Assembly (NCBI GenBank): GCA_910587295.1
Contig: CAJULP010000050.1
Location: 1 to 21,431, forward strand
Reading direction: 5' to 3'
DNA from: an uncultured Lachnospiraceae bacterium
GTDB lineage: Bacteria > Bacillota > Clostridia > Lachnospirales > Lachnospiraceae
Length of the DNA: 21,431 nucleotides
The notes below the pieces were generated by a model. It was not told where the DNA came from. It saw only the letters and a program-made list of their open reading frames with translations, and did no database searches. A program made the translations under genes and the position numbers. Positions 1 through 7,121 of this stretch are shown here, piece by piece (the first letter of the stretch is position 1; each line of letters starts with the position of its first letter).

Positions 1-71
1 AAGGACTTAAACCGGATGATAAAAAAATATTTAAGTTAGAAAAAATATACAACATTTTTAGCCATAGAAAG

Positions 72-109
72 AGCCGGAATTTCCTTATTTTCCAAGGAAT
101 TCCGGCTTT
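72..109 (+). terminator. Rho-independent terminator of an upstream gene
   Basis: A GC-rich hairpin has arms at 72-86 and 94-107 (AGCCGGAATT-TCCTT against AAGGAATTCCGGCT, one bulged T), a 7-base loop, and then TTTG and a T/G-rich tail. It most likely ends a plus-strand gene that lies mostly outside the window. The 71 bases before it are open in two frames, so the upstream gene cannot be identified. Confidence 0.75.
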
Positions 110-278
110 GTTGGTCATTTCAAGTGTTGAAAATGGGCTATAACATATCCCACCCGCTTCGTCAACCATATTTCCTAAATAAATTGCTGAAAACCATTGT
201 TTTTTCAGGACTTTAGTGCTATGATTATTTAAATTAAAGTAGGTATGTTATGCCCTGCTACAGGAAACAACAATTTCC

Positions 279-298
279 CCGCCAAACGGTCTTGGCGG
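279..298. repeat. Short inverted repeat upstream of the SigD promoter
   Basis: Perfect 7-base arms CCGCCAA (279-285) and TTGGCGG (292-298) flank a 6-base spacer, ending 4 bases before the -35 element of the fliD-like gene. It may be an activator or repressor site. There is no T-run, so a terminator is unlikely. The rest of 110-278 is AT-rich and I see no gene or recognisable riboswitch in it. Confidence 0.4.
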
Positions 299-302
299 TA
301 TC

Positions 303-330
303 TAATGATATTGGTAACAATTGCCGATAT
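303..330 (+). promoter_or_regulatory. SigD (sigma-28/FliA)-type flagellar promoter
   Basis: TAAT (303-306), a 16-base spacer and GCCGATAT (323-330) closely match the Bacillus SigD consensus TAAA-N15-GCCGATAT. The -10 octamer is exact. It lies 42 bases before the start codon of the FliD-like gene, so promoter and gene content agree: the gene is probably in the late flagellar regulon. Confidence 0.75.
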
Positions 331-372
331 TTATGGTATGTAGGATTCACGGAAGAAAGGAGGGGCTGACTT

Positions 373-1680
373 ATGTTTTATTCTGCTTCATTGACTCCCG
401 TCTATAATTATTATAAGACAGGTTATGCGTCAACGTCCACATCAAGGTACGATACGCATAAGCGAAGCGAGCTTCAAAATATCTATCATTCCATCGTCAA
501 TTTAAACAAGGAATCCCCTCTGTATATTTTGGATACCAGCCGGGCATCCCGTGAATTTGCTGTAGGGCTTAAGGAAAACGCAAGACAGCTCCGCAACACC
601 ATCGCCTCACTTGGCGGCCTGAACGAAACGGAGATGTTCAACAAAAAGGTTGCCTATTCCAGCAACGAAGATGTTGTCAGCGCCTCTTTTATCGGCGAAG
701 TTCCTGAAGACGGCAATGTTCCTTCCTTTAATATTGAAGTGCTTTCCCTGGCCTCCAATCAGGTGAATTTAGGGTCCTTTCTTCCATCCGATGAAAAGTG
801 CGCCCTTCCGGCCAATGCCTATTCTTTTGACGTGACCATTAACGATCTGGGCTATGAGTTCCAATATAACGTTCGGGAGAATGAGACTAATCGCAACCTG
901 CAGGACCGCTTGTCGCGCCTGATCAATAATTCGGGCATCGGCATCCATGCGGATATTTTAGAAGACGGAAAAGGCAACAGTTCGCTACGCCTTACTTCCG
1001 ATTCCACCGGGGCAGGCTACAGACGGGATCACATTTTTACCATTTCGGATGGCAAGACCGCCAAGGCTTCGGGAACCGTTGATTACCTTGGGATTGATTT
1101 TATTGCAAGATCACCTTCCAATGCGGAATTTCTGTTAGACGGAGAACACCGCAGCGCCGTCTCCAATCATTTTACCATCCATAAAATGTATGCGTTAAAC
1201 TTAAATGGCGTAAGCGCAAACGAAGGCGAAGGCACAACCATCGGCGTAAAGGCCGACCTGGATTCTTTGACCGAAAACATCGGGCAACTGGTGACCGGAT
1301 ACAATTCCTTCATCCGTTCCGCTTCCGAATATTTGAATCTCCACCCCAAAAGCCGTAAGCTTTTAAACGAAATGAGAGAAATGTCCTCCCTTTACCGTCC
1401 TTCCTTGGAACCACTGGGTTTTTCTTTTGAAAAGGACGGGGAAATATCCTTAAGTGATGATGCGTTTAAGGATTCCATTTCCGAAAACGATTTTCACGGA
1501 CAGTTATCCTCCATCAGGAATTTTACCAACTCCGTTCTTCGCAAGACCGGGCAGATTTCCTTAAACCCGATGGAATACGTAGACCGTGTCATGGTCGCCT
1601 ACAAAAATCCGGGGCGCAATTTTGCAACCCCTTACGTCACCAGTAATTACAGCGGAATGCTCTTTAACGGATATTGCTAA
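373..1680 (+). CDS. FliD-like flagellar hook-associated protein 2 (filament cap) homologue
   Basis: A 435-residue protein starting at ATG 373 behind a strong AAGGAGGGG ribosome site. Residues about 110-215 follow the FliD D2/D3 pattern: a stretch resembling 'NLQDRLSRLINNSGIGI' followed by 'SLRLTSDSTGAG', as in FliD's search for intrinsic agreement with bound flagellin. Residues about 255-300 hold the usual 'AEFLLDGE...SNHFTI...LNLNGVS' segment. FliD normally caps the growing flagellar filament and acts outside the cell, exported by the flagellar type III apparatus. No signal peptide is seen, as expected for that route. Oddities: the usual C-terminal coiled coil is absent; the protein ends in an Asn/Tyr-rich tail 'YSGMLFNGYC' with a terminal Cys; and no other flagellar gene is nearby. 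The SigD promoter supports a flagellar role. It may be a specialised paralogue and not the main cap. Confidence 0.7.
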   Translation: MFYSASLTPVYNYYKTGYASTSTSRYDTHKRSELQNIYHSIVNLNKESPLYILDTSRASREFAVGLKENARQLRNTIASLGGLNETEMFNKKVAYSSNEDVVSASFIGEVPEDGNVPSFNIEVLSLASNQVNLGSFLPSDEKCALPANAYSFDVTINDLGYEFQYNVRENETNRNLQDRLSRLINNSGIGIHADILEDGKGNSSLRLTSDSTGAGYRRDHIFTISDGKTAKASGTVDYLGIDFIARSPSNAEFLLDGEHRSAVSNHFTIHKMYALNLNGVSANEGEGTTIGVKADLDSLTENIGQLVTGYNSFIRSASEYLNLHPKSRKLLNEMREMSSLYRPSLEPLGFSFEKDGEISLSDDAFKDSISENDFHGQLSSIRNFTNSVLRKTGQISLNPMEYVDRVMVAYKNPGRNFATPYVTSNYSGMLFNGYC

Positions 1681-1684
1681 AAGT

Positions 1685-1736
1685 AAAGCCCTGGGCCAAT
1701 ATTTCTTAAAAAGATTATATCAGGCCGCAGGGCTTT
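1685..1736. terminator. Bidirectional terminator between converging fliD-like and glf genes
   Basis: AAAGCCCTGGGCC (1685-1697) pairs with GGCCGCAGGGCTTT (1723-1736) with a single bulged G. A run of T follows on the plus strand, and the leading A's give a T run on the minus strand. It lies 4 bases past the fliD-like stop and abuts the glf stop, serving both convergent genes. Confidence 0.85.
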
Positions 1737-2891
1737 TTATTCCTGCAAGCTCCCGCACATTTCCGCTTTGGCCATGGAACGCGCAGCTTCTATCACCTGA
1801 TCCATGTCATAATAGCGGTATTGCCCCAGCCTTCCGCCAAAAAGTACATTCTTTTCCTTATGCGCTAATTCTTGGTATTTCGCAAACAGCATGGTATTGG
1901 CTTCATCGTTTACGGGATAATACGGCTCCATCCCCGGTTCCCAGGCCTTTGGATATTCCCGGGTGACCACCGTTCCGATGCCCTTTCCAAACTCAAAATG
2001 CTTATGCTCGATCACACGGGTATAGGGAATTTCCCGCTCCGTATAGTTAACCACCGCATTCCCCTGATAATTGTCCGTCTCCGGCATATCTTCCTTCTCG
2101 AAATGCAGGGAACGGTAAGCAAGATTCCCAAGGCAATAACCAAAATATTCGTCGATCATCCCCGTATAGAGGACCTTATCCCAGGAAATAAAATCTCCCC
2201 CTGCGTCTTTCGCCCTTCTTTGCTCTTCACAAAACTCTTGATAGCCGACCCCCAAATGAACCTGCGCCCCTTCCAAGAGCTTTTCCACAACAGGCGTATA
2301 ACCGCCCACCGGTATACCCTGATAGGGATCCGTAAAATAATTATTGTCATAAGTAAACCGAAGCGGTATCCGTTTGATGATAAAGGCCGGAAGCTCCCTG
2401 CAGGTCCGCCCCCACTGTTTTTCCGTATAGCCTTTGATCAACTTCTCATAAATATCCCTGCCTGCCAGAGAAAGTGCCTGCTCTTCCAGATTTTCCGCAA
2501 TTCCGCCTTTCGGACTTTCCAACTGCCCTGAAATCTTTTCCTTTGCCTCATCAGGCGTCTTCACGCCCCATAGTTTGTTGAACGTGTTCATATTAAAAGG
2601 GAGATTATAAATCTCCCCTCCATAAATTGCCATAGGTGAGTTCACAAAATGATTGAAATGCGCAAACCGGTTGATGTACTCCCAAGTCTCCGAATCAGAC
2701 GTATGAAAAATGTGCGCACCATACTCATGCACATGAATCCCTCTTACTTCACTGGTATAAATGTTCCCGCCCACATGGAAACGTTTGTCGATCACCACAC
2801 AGGACTTTCCCCGGTCTGTCATTTCGCGTGAAAAAACCGAGCCAAACAGCCCGGCTCCCACGACCAGATAATTGAAATGCTTATCAGCCAC
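1737..2891 (-). CDS. glf: UDP-galactopyranose mutase
   Basis: A 384-residue flavoenzyme that interconverts UDP-galactopyranose and UDP-galactofuranose, supplying galactofuranose for cell-surface polysaccharides; cytoplasmic. The N-terminal FAD-binding Rossmann motif is VGAGLFGSVFSRE (residues about 11-23), followed by IDKRFHVGGNIYT. The family segments 'YGAHIFHTSD', 'YNLPFNMNTFNKLWG', 'EKQWGR', 'IPVGGYTPVVEKLL' and the C-terminal 'GRLGQYRYYDMDQVI' are all present, and length is typical. Translation begins at GTG (2889-2891) with AAGGAG about 8 bases upstream. Only two bases separate it from the stop of the regulator gene upstream, so the two genes are co-transcribed and probably translationally coupled. 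No glycosyltransferase or polysaccharide cluster lies in the window, so this is an isolated glf. Confidence 0.95.
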   Translation of the reverse strand: MADKHFNYLVVGAGLFGSVFSREMTDRGKSCVVIDKRFHVGGNIYTSEVRGIHVHEYGAHIFHTSDSETWEYINRFAHFNHFVNSPMAIYGGEIYNLPFNMNTFNKLWGVKTPDEAKEKISGQLESPKGGIAENLEEQALSLAGRDIYEKLIKGYTEKQWGRTCRELPAFIIKRIPLRFTYDNNYFTDPYQGIPVGGYTPVVEKLLEGAQVHLGVGYQEFCEEQRRAKDAGGDFISWDKVLYTGMIDEYFGYCLGNLAYRSLHFEKEDMPETDNYQGNAVVNYTEREIPYTRVIEHKHFEFGKGIGTVVTREYPKAWEPGMEPYYPVNDEANTMLFAKYQELAHKEKNVLFGGRLGQYRYYDMDQVIEAARSMAKAEMCGSLQE

Positions 2892-2893
2892 AA

Positions 2894-3229
2894 TTACAGC
2901 TCCTTATACTTCTCAAGCTGAACATAGTCTTCCATCATTTCAAGAATCCTCTTTCGTCCTTTCTTGTTCAGCTGGATGTAATACTGCATCACTCTGTTTT
3001 CTAAGATCTTTTCGCCCAGTACTTCGCCCTTTTCAAGCGTTGAAAAATCCACTGGATTTAAACTTAACTTATCGCACATGCGGATCACTGTGCCATACGC
3101 CATACCCTCAATACCTCTGTCCAGCGCTGTAACCAGCGTGCTGTAGGGGATCTCCATTTCGAGCGCAAACTGCCTCACACTCTTATACTGCTTTAAGATT
3201 TCCTGTTTTAAAATTTCTGCTTTGGTCAT
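2894..3229 (-). CDS. Cro/CI (XRE)-type HTH transcriptional regulator
   Basis: A 111-residue DNA-binding protein. Residues about 10-60 form a helix-turn-helix of the Cro/CI type ('VRQFALEMEIPYSTLVTALDRGIEGMAYGTVIRMCDKLSL'). The C-terminal half is a charged helix (about 75-108) that may dimerise. The start at ATG 3229 has GGGAGG about 7 bases upstream. It forms a two-gene operon with glf, which it could control. A 14-base palindrome covers its extended -10 region, suggesting it represses its own promoter; that link is inference. The ligand, if any, is unknown. Confidence 0.8.
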   Translation of the reverse strand: MTKAEILKQEILKQYKSVRQFALEMEIPYSTLVTALDRGIEGMAYGTVIRMCDKLSLNPVDFSTLEKGEVLGEKILENRVMQYYIQLNKKGRKRILEMMEDYVQLEKYKEL

Positions 3230-3282
3230 TTCTAAACCTCCCTTGAATACTTAATAACAACATAACAGGCTTTGGAATTACA

Positions 3283-3299
3283 TATACTATAGTATACCA
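3283..3299 (-). promoter_or_regulatory. Extended -10 promoter overlapped by a 14-bp palindrome
   Basis: On the minus strand TGG precedes TATACT (3291-3296), an extended -10 element upstream of the regulator-glf operon; the -35 (GTGACT at 3314-3319) is weak. The perfect palindrome TATACTATAGTATA (3283-3296) covers the -10, a position suited to a repressor operator. Confidence 0.55.
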
Positions 3300-3345
3300 T
3301 ACCCTCTTTTCCTAGTCACCAAAAAAAATATTAACATTCTGTTAA

Positions 3346-3361
3346 AAAGTACTAAAGTACT
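3346..3361. repeat. Tandem AAAGTACT repeat
   Basis: Two exact back-to-back copies of AAAGTACT (3346-3353 and 3354-3361), each holding the palindrome AGTACT. They lie between the two HTH genes, about 50 bases upstream of the -10 of the regulator-glf operon, where they could be a regulator binding site. Confidence 0.45.
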
Positions 3362-3396
3362 ACAATTAAGCGGACACGGCTGAATCAGAGGTTAAA

Positions 3397-3639
3397 TTAC
3401 CATTCAAACTGTCCCAAATCCTCAAATTCCGGTGCGTCAAAAAACTCTTTCAAGGTGATCCCAAAGCCCTCGCACAGCTTTCCCAGCGTTAAAATACCCG
3501 GATTTACCGTGGACTTATCAATAATATGCATCAATGTTGTCATTGGCACCGCCGACTCATAAGACAACGCATAGTAAGACATTCTCTTTTCTTTACAAAA
3601 ATAGTTAATTCTCTCAACCAGCAACTCTTGCGCTTTCAT
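3397..3639 (-). CDS. Small XRE-family HTH transcriptional regulator
   Basis: An 80-residue, single-domain Cro/CI-type DNA-binding protein. The HTH spans about residues 6-66: 'INYFCKEKRMSYYALSYESAVPMTTLMHII' with the second half 'TLGKLCEGFGITLKEFF'. The acidic C-terminal tail is short. The start at ATG 3639 is preceded by GGGAGG; the palindrome CCATATATGG (3652-3661) overlaps this ribosome site, and a -10-like TATAAT lies at 3666-3671 (minus), so autoregulation is possible. There is no clear terminator between recD2 and this gene, so it may also be read from recD2. The target is unknown. Confidence 0.8.
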   Translation of the reverse strand: MKAQELLVERINYFCKEKRMSYYALSYESAVPMTTLMHIIDKSTVNPGILTLGKLCEGFGITLKEFFDAPEFEDLGQFEW

Positions 3640-3697
3640 CTTTTGTTCCTCCCATATATGGCAATATTATAGCTTAATGCTAATTCCAATTATTACC

Positions 3698-5839
3698 TTA
3701 TATGGAAGTATCCGCCAGTAATATCCTTTCGGCCAGCCGAGTATTCCTTTCCGCCATCCTCCCATTCCTGACCGCATAAAAAACCGCCTTCTTTTCCCCG
3801 ATCAGCACCAGGATCTTCTTCGCCCTGGTAACCCCTGTATAAAGAAGATTACGCTGGAGCATCACAAAATGGCTCATGGAAAACGGCATAACGACGATGG
3901 GATACTCTGACCCCTGGGCCTTGTGGATCGTCGTCGCATAAGCCAGCGCCAGCTCATCTAACTCCGTCACATCATACGCCACTTCCCTGCCGTCAAAATC
4001 TACCGTAATCTCCCTGTCTTCTAAATCCACCCTGCGGACCGTTCCGATATCTCCGTTAAAAACCTCCTTATCATAATCATTCCGGATCTGCATCACCTTA
4101 TCCCGGATCCGGTAACAGACACCGCCCCGGCGCAGGGCCGGCCCCTGGGGGTTCATAGCTTCCTGCAGCACCTGGTTTAAATTTGCCGCCCCCACGGTTC
4201 CCCGCTGCATGGGCGTCAACACCTGGATATCACGCAGGGGATCCGCATGGTAATACCGCGGCAGGTTTTCCGTACAGTATTTGACCAGCCGTTCCACAAT
4301 ACCCTCATTGGTCTCCTCACTGGCAAAAAAGAAATCCGAATCCTTTCCCCCACGCATATCTATGGCTTCGCCCTTGTTGATCCGGTGGGCATTTAGGATG
4401 ATCCTGCTGCCCTGAGCCTGCCGGAATATCCTGTTCAGCCTGACTACCGGGATACAGCCCGAGGCCATCACATCTTTCAACACATTTCCCGCCCCTACGC
4501 TGGGAAGCTGGTCCGTATCCCCCACCATGATAAGCGTCATATGCTCCGGGATTGCTTTTAACAGGTTGTACATCAGCATGATATCGATCATAGAGCATTC
4601 GTCAAGGATCAGCACATCCCCTTCTAAAGGCTTTTCCTCATTGCGCTGGTATCCCTCCGGCGGCTTGTATTCCAGCAGACGATGGATTGTCTTCGCCTCC
4701 ATGCCGGCAGCTTCGCTCATCCTCTTAGCCGCCCTTCCCGTAGGAGCCGCAAGGATGACCTGGCATCCCGCCCTTTGATATGCACAGATGATCCCCAGCG
4801 TAGTAGTAGTCTTACCGGTTCCCGGCCCGCCGGTGAGCACCATGACCTTGGACGATACCGCCACCCGAATTGCCTCTAACTGTATCTCGTCATAAATAAC
4901 CCCAGGCTGGGCCTGAATCTGCCCGGTCACCGCCTCCCCGTCCAATACGATCCGCCTGCGCCCTTTCATCAGTTTCCGAAGCCGCTTTGCGCAGCCCACC
5001 TCCGAAAAATAAAAAGGAGGCAGGTATATGGCTTCCTCATCCCGGATCACATCCTCCACGCGGAGCATTTCATCCAACGTGATCTCCAGTTCCGCCCCGT
5101 CCACGCAAAGAAGCTTCTCCGCCGTTTCAATCAACTGTCCGCGCACCGCATAGCAGTGGCCGTTTTCGGAAAGCTTACTTAACGTGTATAAAATACCGCT
5201 CCTTAAGCGGACAAACTTATCCTTTCCTATCCCCAGTTTTTCCGCTATGACATCAGCCGTTTTAAACCCGATCCCCCAGATATCATCCGCCAGCCTGTAG
5301 GGGTTTTCTTTTACCACCGCAATGCTCTCACTGCCATAAGTCTTAAAGATTTTGGTGGCATGGCTGGTACTGACCTCATGCCCCTGCAAAAAGAGCATGA
5401 TATTTTTGATCTCTTTCTGATCCTGCCAGCTTTTTTTGATCCGTTCTACCCTGACCTGGCCAATCCCCTCCACTTCGATCAGCAATTCCGGCTGCTCCTC
5501 GATCACGTCAAGGGTATCCTTCCCGAACTTCTGTACGATCCGCTTTGCGAATTTAGGGCCTACGCCTTTCACCAGCCCGCTCCCTAAATACTTTTCAATC
5601 CCGTAAACCGTGGCCGGTAAAGCCTCCTCCCACTTTTGTGCCGAAAACTGCCTGCCATACTTACTGTCTATCTTCCAAAAGCCTTCCAGTGAAAGGACTG
5701 CCCCCACATGTACATCCGGCATAGCGCCCACCACCGTCACAAGGTCGGAATAGTCTTTCGCCTTGCACTTTATCACACTGTACCCGTTCTCTTCGTTCCG
5801 ATAGGTAATCCGTTCCACCACGCAGCGCAAATGTTCCAT
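3698..5839 (-). CDS. recD2: RecD2-type ATP-dependent 5'-3' DNA helicase
   Basis: A superfamily 1B helicase of 713 residues that acts on DNA ends or stalled forks without RecBC. I place the start at ATG 5839 (MEHLRCVVERI), 6 bases after a GGGGGG ribosome site; an in-frame extension to 5905 would add a hydrophobic leader that RecD2 proteins lack. Order of domains: N-terminal OB-like region (about 1-75), helix-hairpin-helix repeats (about 80-195, 'GVGPKFAKRIVQKFG', 'VEGIGQVRVERI'), Walker A GGPGTGKTT (337-345), DEAD-like DECSM (413-417), motif III GDTDQLPSVGAG (440-451), and C-terminal motifs 'TTIHKAQGSEYP' (636-647) and 'LLYTGVTRAKK' (665-675). All the motifs I looked for are intact. It lies 75 bases downstream of the CxxC protein gene and probably shares its promoter. 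Confidence 0.92.
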   Translation of the reverse strand: MEHLRCVVERITYRNEENGYSVIKCKAKDYSDLVTVVGAMPDVHVGAVLSLEGFWKIDSKYGRQFSAQKWEEALPATVYGIEKYLGSGLVKGVGPKFAKRIVQKFGKDTLDVIEEQPELLIEVEGIGQVRVERIKKSWQDQKEIKNIMLFLQGHEVSTSHATKIFKTYGSESIAVVKENPYRLADDIWGIGFKTADVIAEKLGIGKDKFVRLRSGILYTLSKLSENGHCYAVRGQLIETAEKLLCVDGAELEITLDEMLRVEDVIRDEEAIYLPPFYFSEVGCAKRLRKLMKGRRRIVLDGEAVTGQIQAQPGVIYDEIQLEAIRVAVSSKVMVLTGGPGTGKTTTTLGIICAYQRAGCQVILAAPTGRAAKRMSEAAGMEAKTIHRLLEYKPPEGYQRNEEKPLEGDVLILDECSMIDIMLMYNLLKAIPEHMTLIMVGDTDQLPSVGAGNVLKDVMASGCIPVVRLNRIFRQAQGSRIILNAHRINKGEAIDMRGGKDSDFFFASEETNEGIVERLVKYCTENLPRYYHADPLRDIQVLTPMQRGTVGAANLNQVLQEAMNPQGPALRRGGVCYRIRDKVMQIRNDYDKEVFNGDIGTVRRVDLEDREITVDFDGREVAYDVTELDELALAYATTIHKAQGSEYPIVVMPFSMSHFVMLQRNLLYTGVTRAKKILVLIGEKKAVFYAVRNGRMAERNTRLAERILLADTSI

Positions 5840-5914
5840 TATCATCCCCCCGCACAGCGCAAGTATCACTTGCAATGCTGATACAATAAAAAATTGGAAT
5901 TTCACTTTTGATCA

Positions 5915-6142
5915 TCAATATTCCTTCGATATCTCACGAATGCCGTATTGACCCATAAAATCATCCAGATCATTTTTATCCCGGATCAACATGACCTCCT
6001 CAAATTTCCCGGTACGGATATCCTTAAACCCGGCAACTTGTTCCCCGTTACAGATACTGCACTTTAATATGGGCTTCACGGTATCTTTATCATAAGTTTT
6101 CTTTTCCTTTACCGCTTTACCTAATCCCAGAATATGTCTCAT
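5915..6142 (-). CDS. Small conserved CxxC protein of unknown function
   Basis: A 75-residue soluble protein starting at ATG 6142 with AAGGGGAA upstream. A basic N-terminus is followed by 'ILKCSICNGEQVAGFKDIRTGKFEEVMLI', whose Cys-x-x-Cys could bind a metal or form a disulfide; a single CxxC would need a second ligand pair or a dimer to hold zinc. The C-terminal half is acidic. I recall similar short proteins being common in Clostridia and sometimes mislabelled as an oxidoreductase; nothing here supports an enzyme. It has a good promoter (6166-6194) and lies just upstream of recD2, so the two may be co-expressed. Confidence 0.75.
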   Translation of the reverse strand: MRHILGLGKAVKEKKTYDKDTVKPILKCSICNGEQVAGFKDIRTGKFEEVMLIRDKNDLDDFMGQYGIREISKEY

Positions 6143-6165
6143 AACACGTTCCCCTTTTATATCCT

Positions 6166-6194
6166 ATATTAAACTGAAATAACATGAAAATCAA
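6166..6194 (-). promoter_or_regulatory. SigA-type promoter of the CxxC gene and probably recD2
   Basis: On the minus strand TTGATT (6189-6194), a 17-base spacer and TAATAT (6166-6171), 24 bases before the start codon of the CxxC gene. Confidence 0.65.
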
Positions 6195-6322
6195 TAAGCG
6201 ACAGGAGGAAAGCCTTGCGGCAGCACAAACGGCATAGCTGAATTGTTACTTAAAGTGTTTAAAACCTTCTTTCTTGGGCAAGACTAATTTTATTCTTTTT
6301 TTATAAATAATTTATGGAACCG

Positions 6323-6349
6323 TTAGCACTCCCCATTGACGAGCGCTAA
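6323..6349 (+). promoter_or_regulatory. CIRCE operator (HrcA binding site)
   Basis: TTAGCACTC (6323-6331), nine bases, GAGCGCTAA (6341-6349). This matches the CIRCE consensus TTAGCACTC-N9-GAGTGCTAA with one substitution. It overlaps the -35 of the hsp20 promoter, so HrcA would block RNA polymerase until heat stress frees the site. The repressor gene is not in this window. Confidence 0.92.
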
Positions 6350-6364
6350 CATATATGTTATATT
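6336..6364 (+). promoter_or_regulatory. SigA promoter of hsp20
   Basis: TTGACG (6336-6341), 17 bases, TATATT (6359-6364). The -35 lies inside CIRCE and the -10 inside the next inverted repeat. Predicted transcription start is near 6371. Confidence 0.75.
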
Positions 6365-6381
6365 ACAAGTATAACATATAT
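6351..6381 (+). repeat. Perfect 12-bp inverted repeat over the hsp20 -10 region
   Basis: ATATATGTTATA (6351-6362), spacer TTACAAG, TATAACATATAT (6370-6381). The arms are exact complements. The repeat begins 2 bases after CIRCE and covers the -10 and the likely transcription start. It fits a second repressor operator; an RNA role is less likely because much of the left arm would be untranscribed. It does not match CtsR or HspR boxes. Confidence 0.7.
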
Positions 6382-6406
6382 AGCAATTTGAAAGGAGACA
6401 TGACGT

Positions 6407-6859
6407 ATGATGATGCCCAGTATTTTCAGAGAAAATTTATTTGATAACTTTATGGAGGATTTTGGTTTCCAGGCTTTCCCGGATATCGACAAGGCTTTGT
6501 ATGGCAAACACGCAAAGAACCTGATGAAGACGGATGTGAAGGAAAAGGACGGCAGCTACATTGTTGACATCGACCTTCCCGGATTTAAGAAAGACGAAAT
6601 CCAGATGCAGCTTGATAACGGCTATCTCACCGTCAGCGCTACCAAAGGCCTTGATAAAGATGAGTCTGACGAGGCAGGAAACTATGTTCGAAGGGAGCGT
6701 TATGCCGGCAGCATGAGCCGGAGCTTTTACGTAGGCTCCCATGTGAAGGAAGAAGATATCCACCCCAGATATGAAAACGGGATCCTTACCTTCTGCCTGC
6801 CAAAGGAGGAGAAAAGGGCTGTGGAAGAAAAAAAGCGCTATATCGCTATCGAAGGGTAA
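6407..6859 (+). CDS. Hsp20/alpha-crystallin small heat-shock protein
   Basis: A 150-residue ATP-independent holding chaperone of the cytoplasm that binds unfolding proteins. A short N-terminal arm (1-40) leads to the alpha-crystallin domain (about 41-140): 'MKTDVKEKDGSYIVDIDLPGFKKDEIQMQLDNGYLTV', then 'RRERYAGSMSRSFYVG' and the hallmark 'YENGILTFCLPK'. The expected C-terminal I-x-I/V motif is represented by 'YIAIEG' at the very end. AAGGAG lies about 9 bases before ATG 6407; further ATGs at 6410 and 6413 could also be used. Single-gene unit with its own terminator, controlled by CIRCE and probably by a second operator. Confidence 0.93.
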   Translation: MMMPSIFRENLFDNFMEDFGFQAFPDIDKALYGKHAKNLMKTDVKEKDGSYIVDIDLPGFKKDEIQMQLDNGYLTVSATKGLDKDESDEAGNYVRRERYAGSMSRSFYVGSHVKEEDIHPRYENGILTFCLPKEEKRAVEEKKRYIAIEG

Positions 6860-6888
6860 GGGCGCCGCTTCCTGAAAGATTTAAAGAC

Positions 6889-6924
6889 GGCAGGCAGGGA
6901 TCCCTTTCCCTGCCTGTCACTTTT
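6889..6924 (+). terminator. Terminator of hsp20
   Basis: CAGGCAGGG (6891-6899) and CCCTGCCTG (6908-6916) form a strong stem with an 8-base loop, followed by TCAC and TTTT (6921-6924), 30 bases after the hsp20 stop. Confidence 0.8.
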
Positions 6925-6941
6925 GCAGATATGTCGGCTTT

Positions 6942-7121
6942 CTAATTTTCAACTTCAGGACATTTGCCATACCGCCTCCGGTAATATTCCATCGTCCTAT
7001 ATTCCAAAATATCCTTCATCTGCAGTCTGAATGCCTTTTTCTCTACAATATCTGCCAGCTCTTCCCTGATAGCAAGGGCATAGCCTTCCTTATCGATAAA
7101 GAACCCTTTTCCTTCTGCCAT
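6942..7121 (-). pseudogene. 59-residue open frame at the end of the decayed helicase
   Basis: Frame from ATG 7121 to TAG 6942. The peptide is charged and helical ('EELADIVEKKAFRLQMKDILEYRTMEYYRRRYG'), unlike what normally follows the TATPER motif of helicases, and it has no ribosome site. It starts where the helicase remnant's frame breaks, with a one-base overlap of reading frames. Most likely it is the surviving 3' end of a gene joined to the helicase remnant by a deletion. I do not recognise the family. Confidence 0.4.

Noticed and set aside
1..71. Possible 3' end of an upstream plus-strand gene (for example a frame ending at TAG 37-39)
   Set aside because: Two frames are open; one ends before the terminator and the other runs through it, so neither can be chosen from so short a piece.
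1872..2531. 219-codon plus-strand open frame
   Set aside because: It lies entirely antisense to glf, has no ribosome site and its product shows no family resemblance.
5840..5905. N-terminal hydrophobic extension of RecD2 resembling a signal peptide
   Set aside because: RecD2 is cytoplasmic, and a GGGGGG ribosome site lies at the correct distance before ATG 5839; the extension is untranslated leader.
6351..6381. RNA thermometer controlling hsp20
   Set aside because: The repeat lies over the -10 and the start site, so most of the left arm is not transcribed, and the ribosome site is outside the hairpin.
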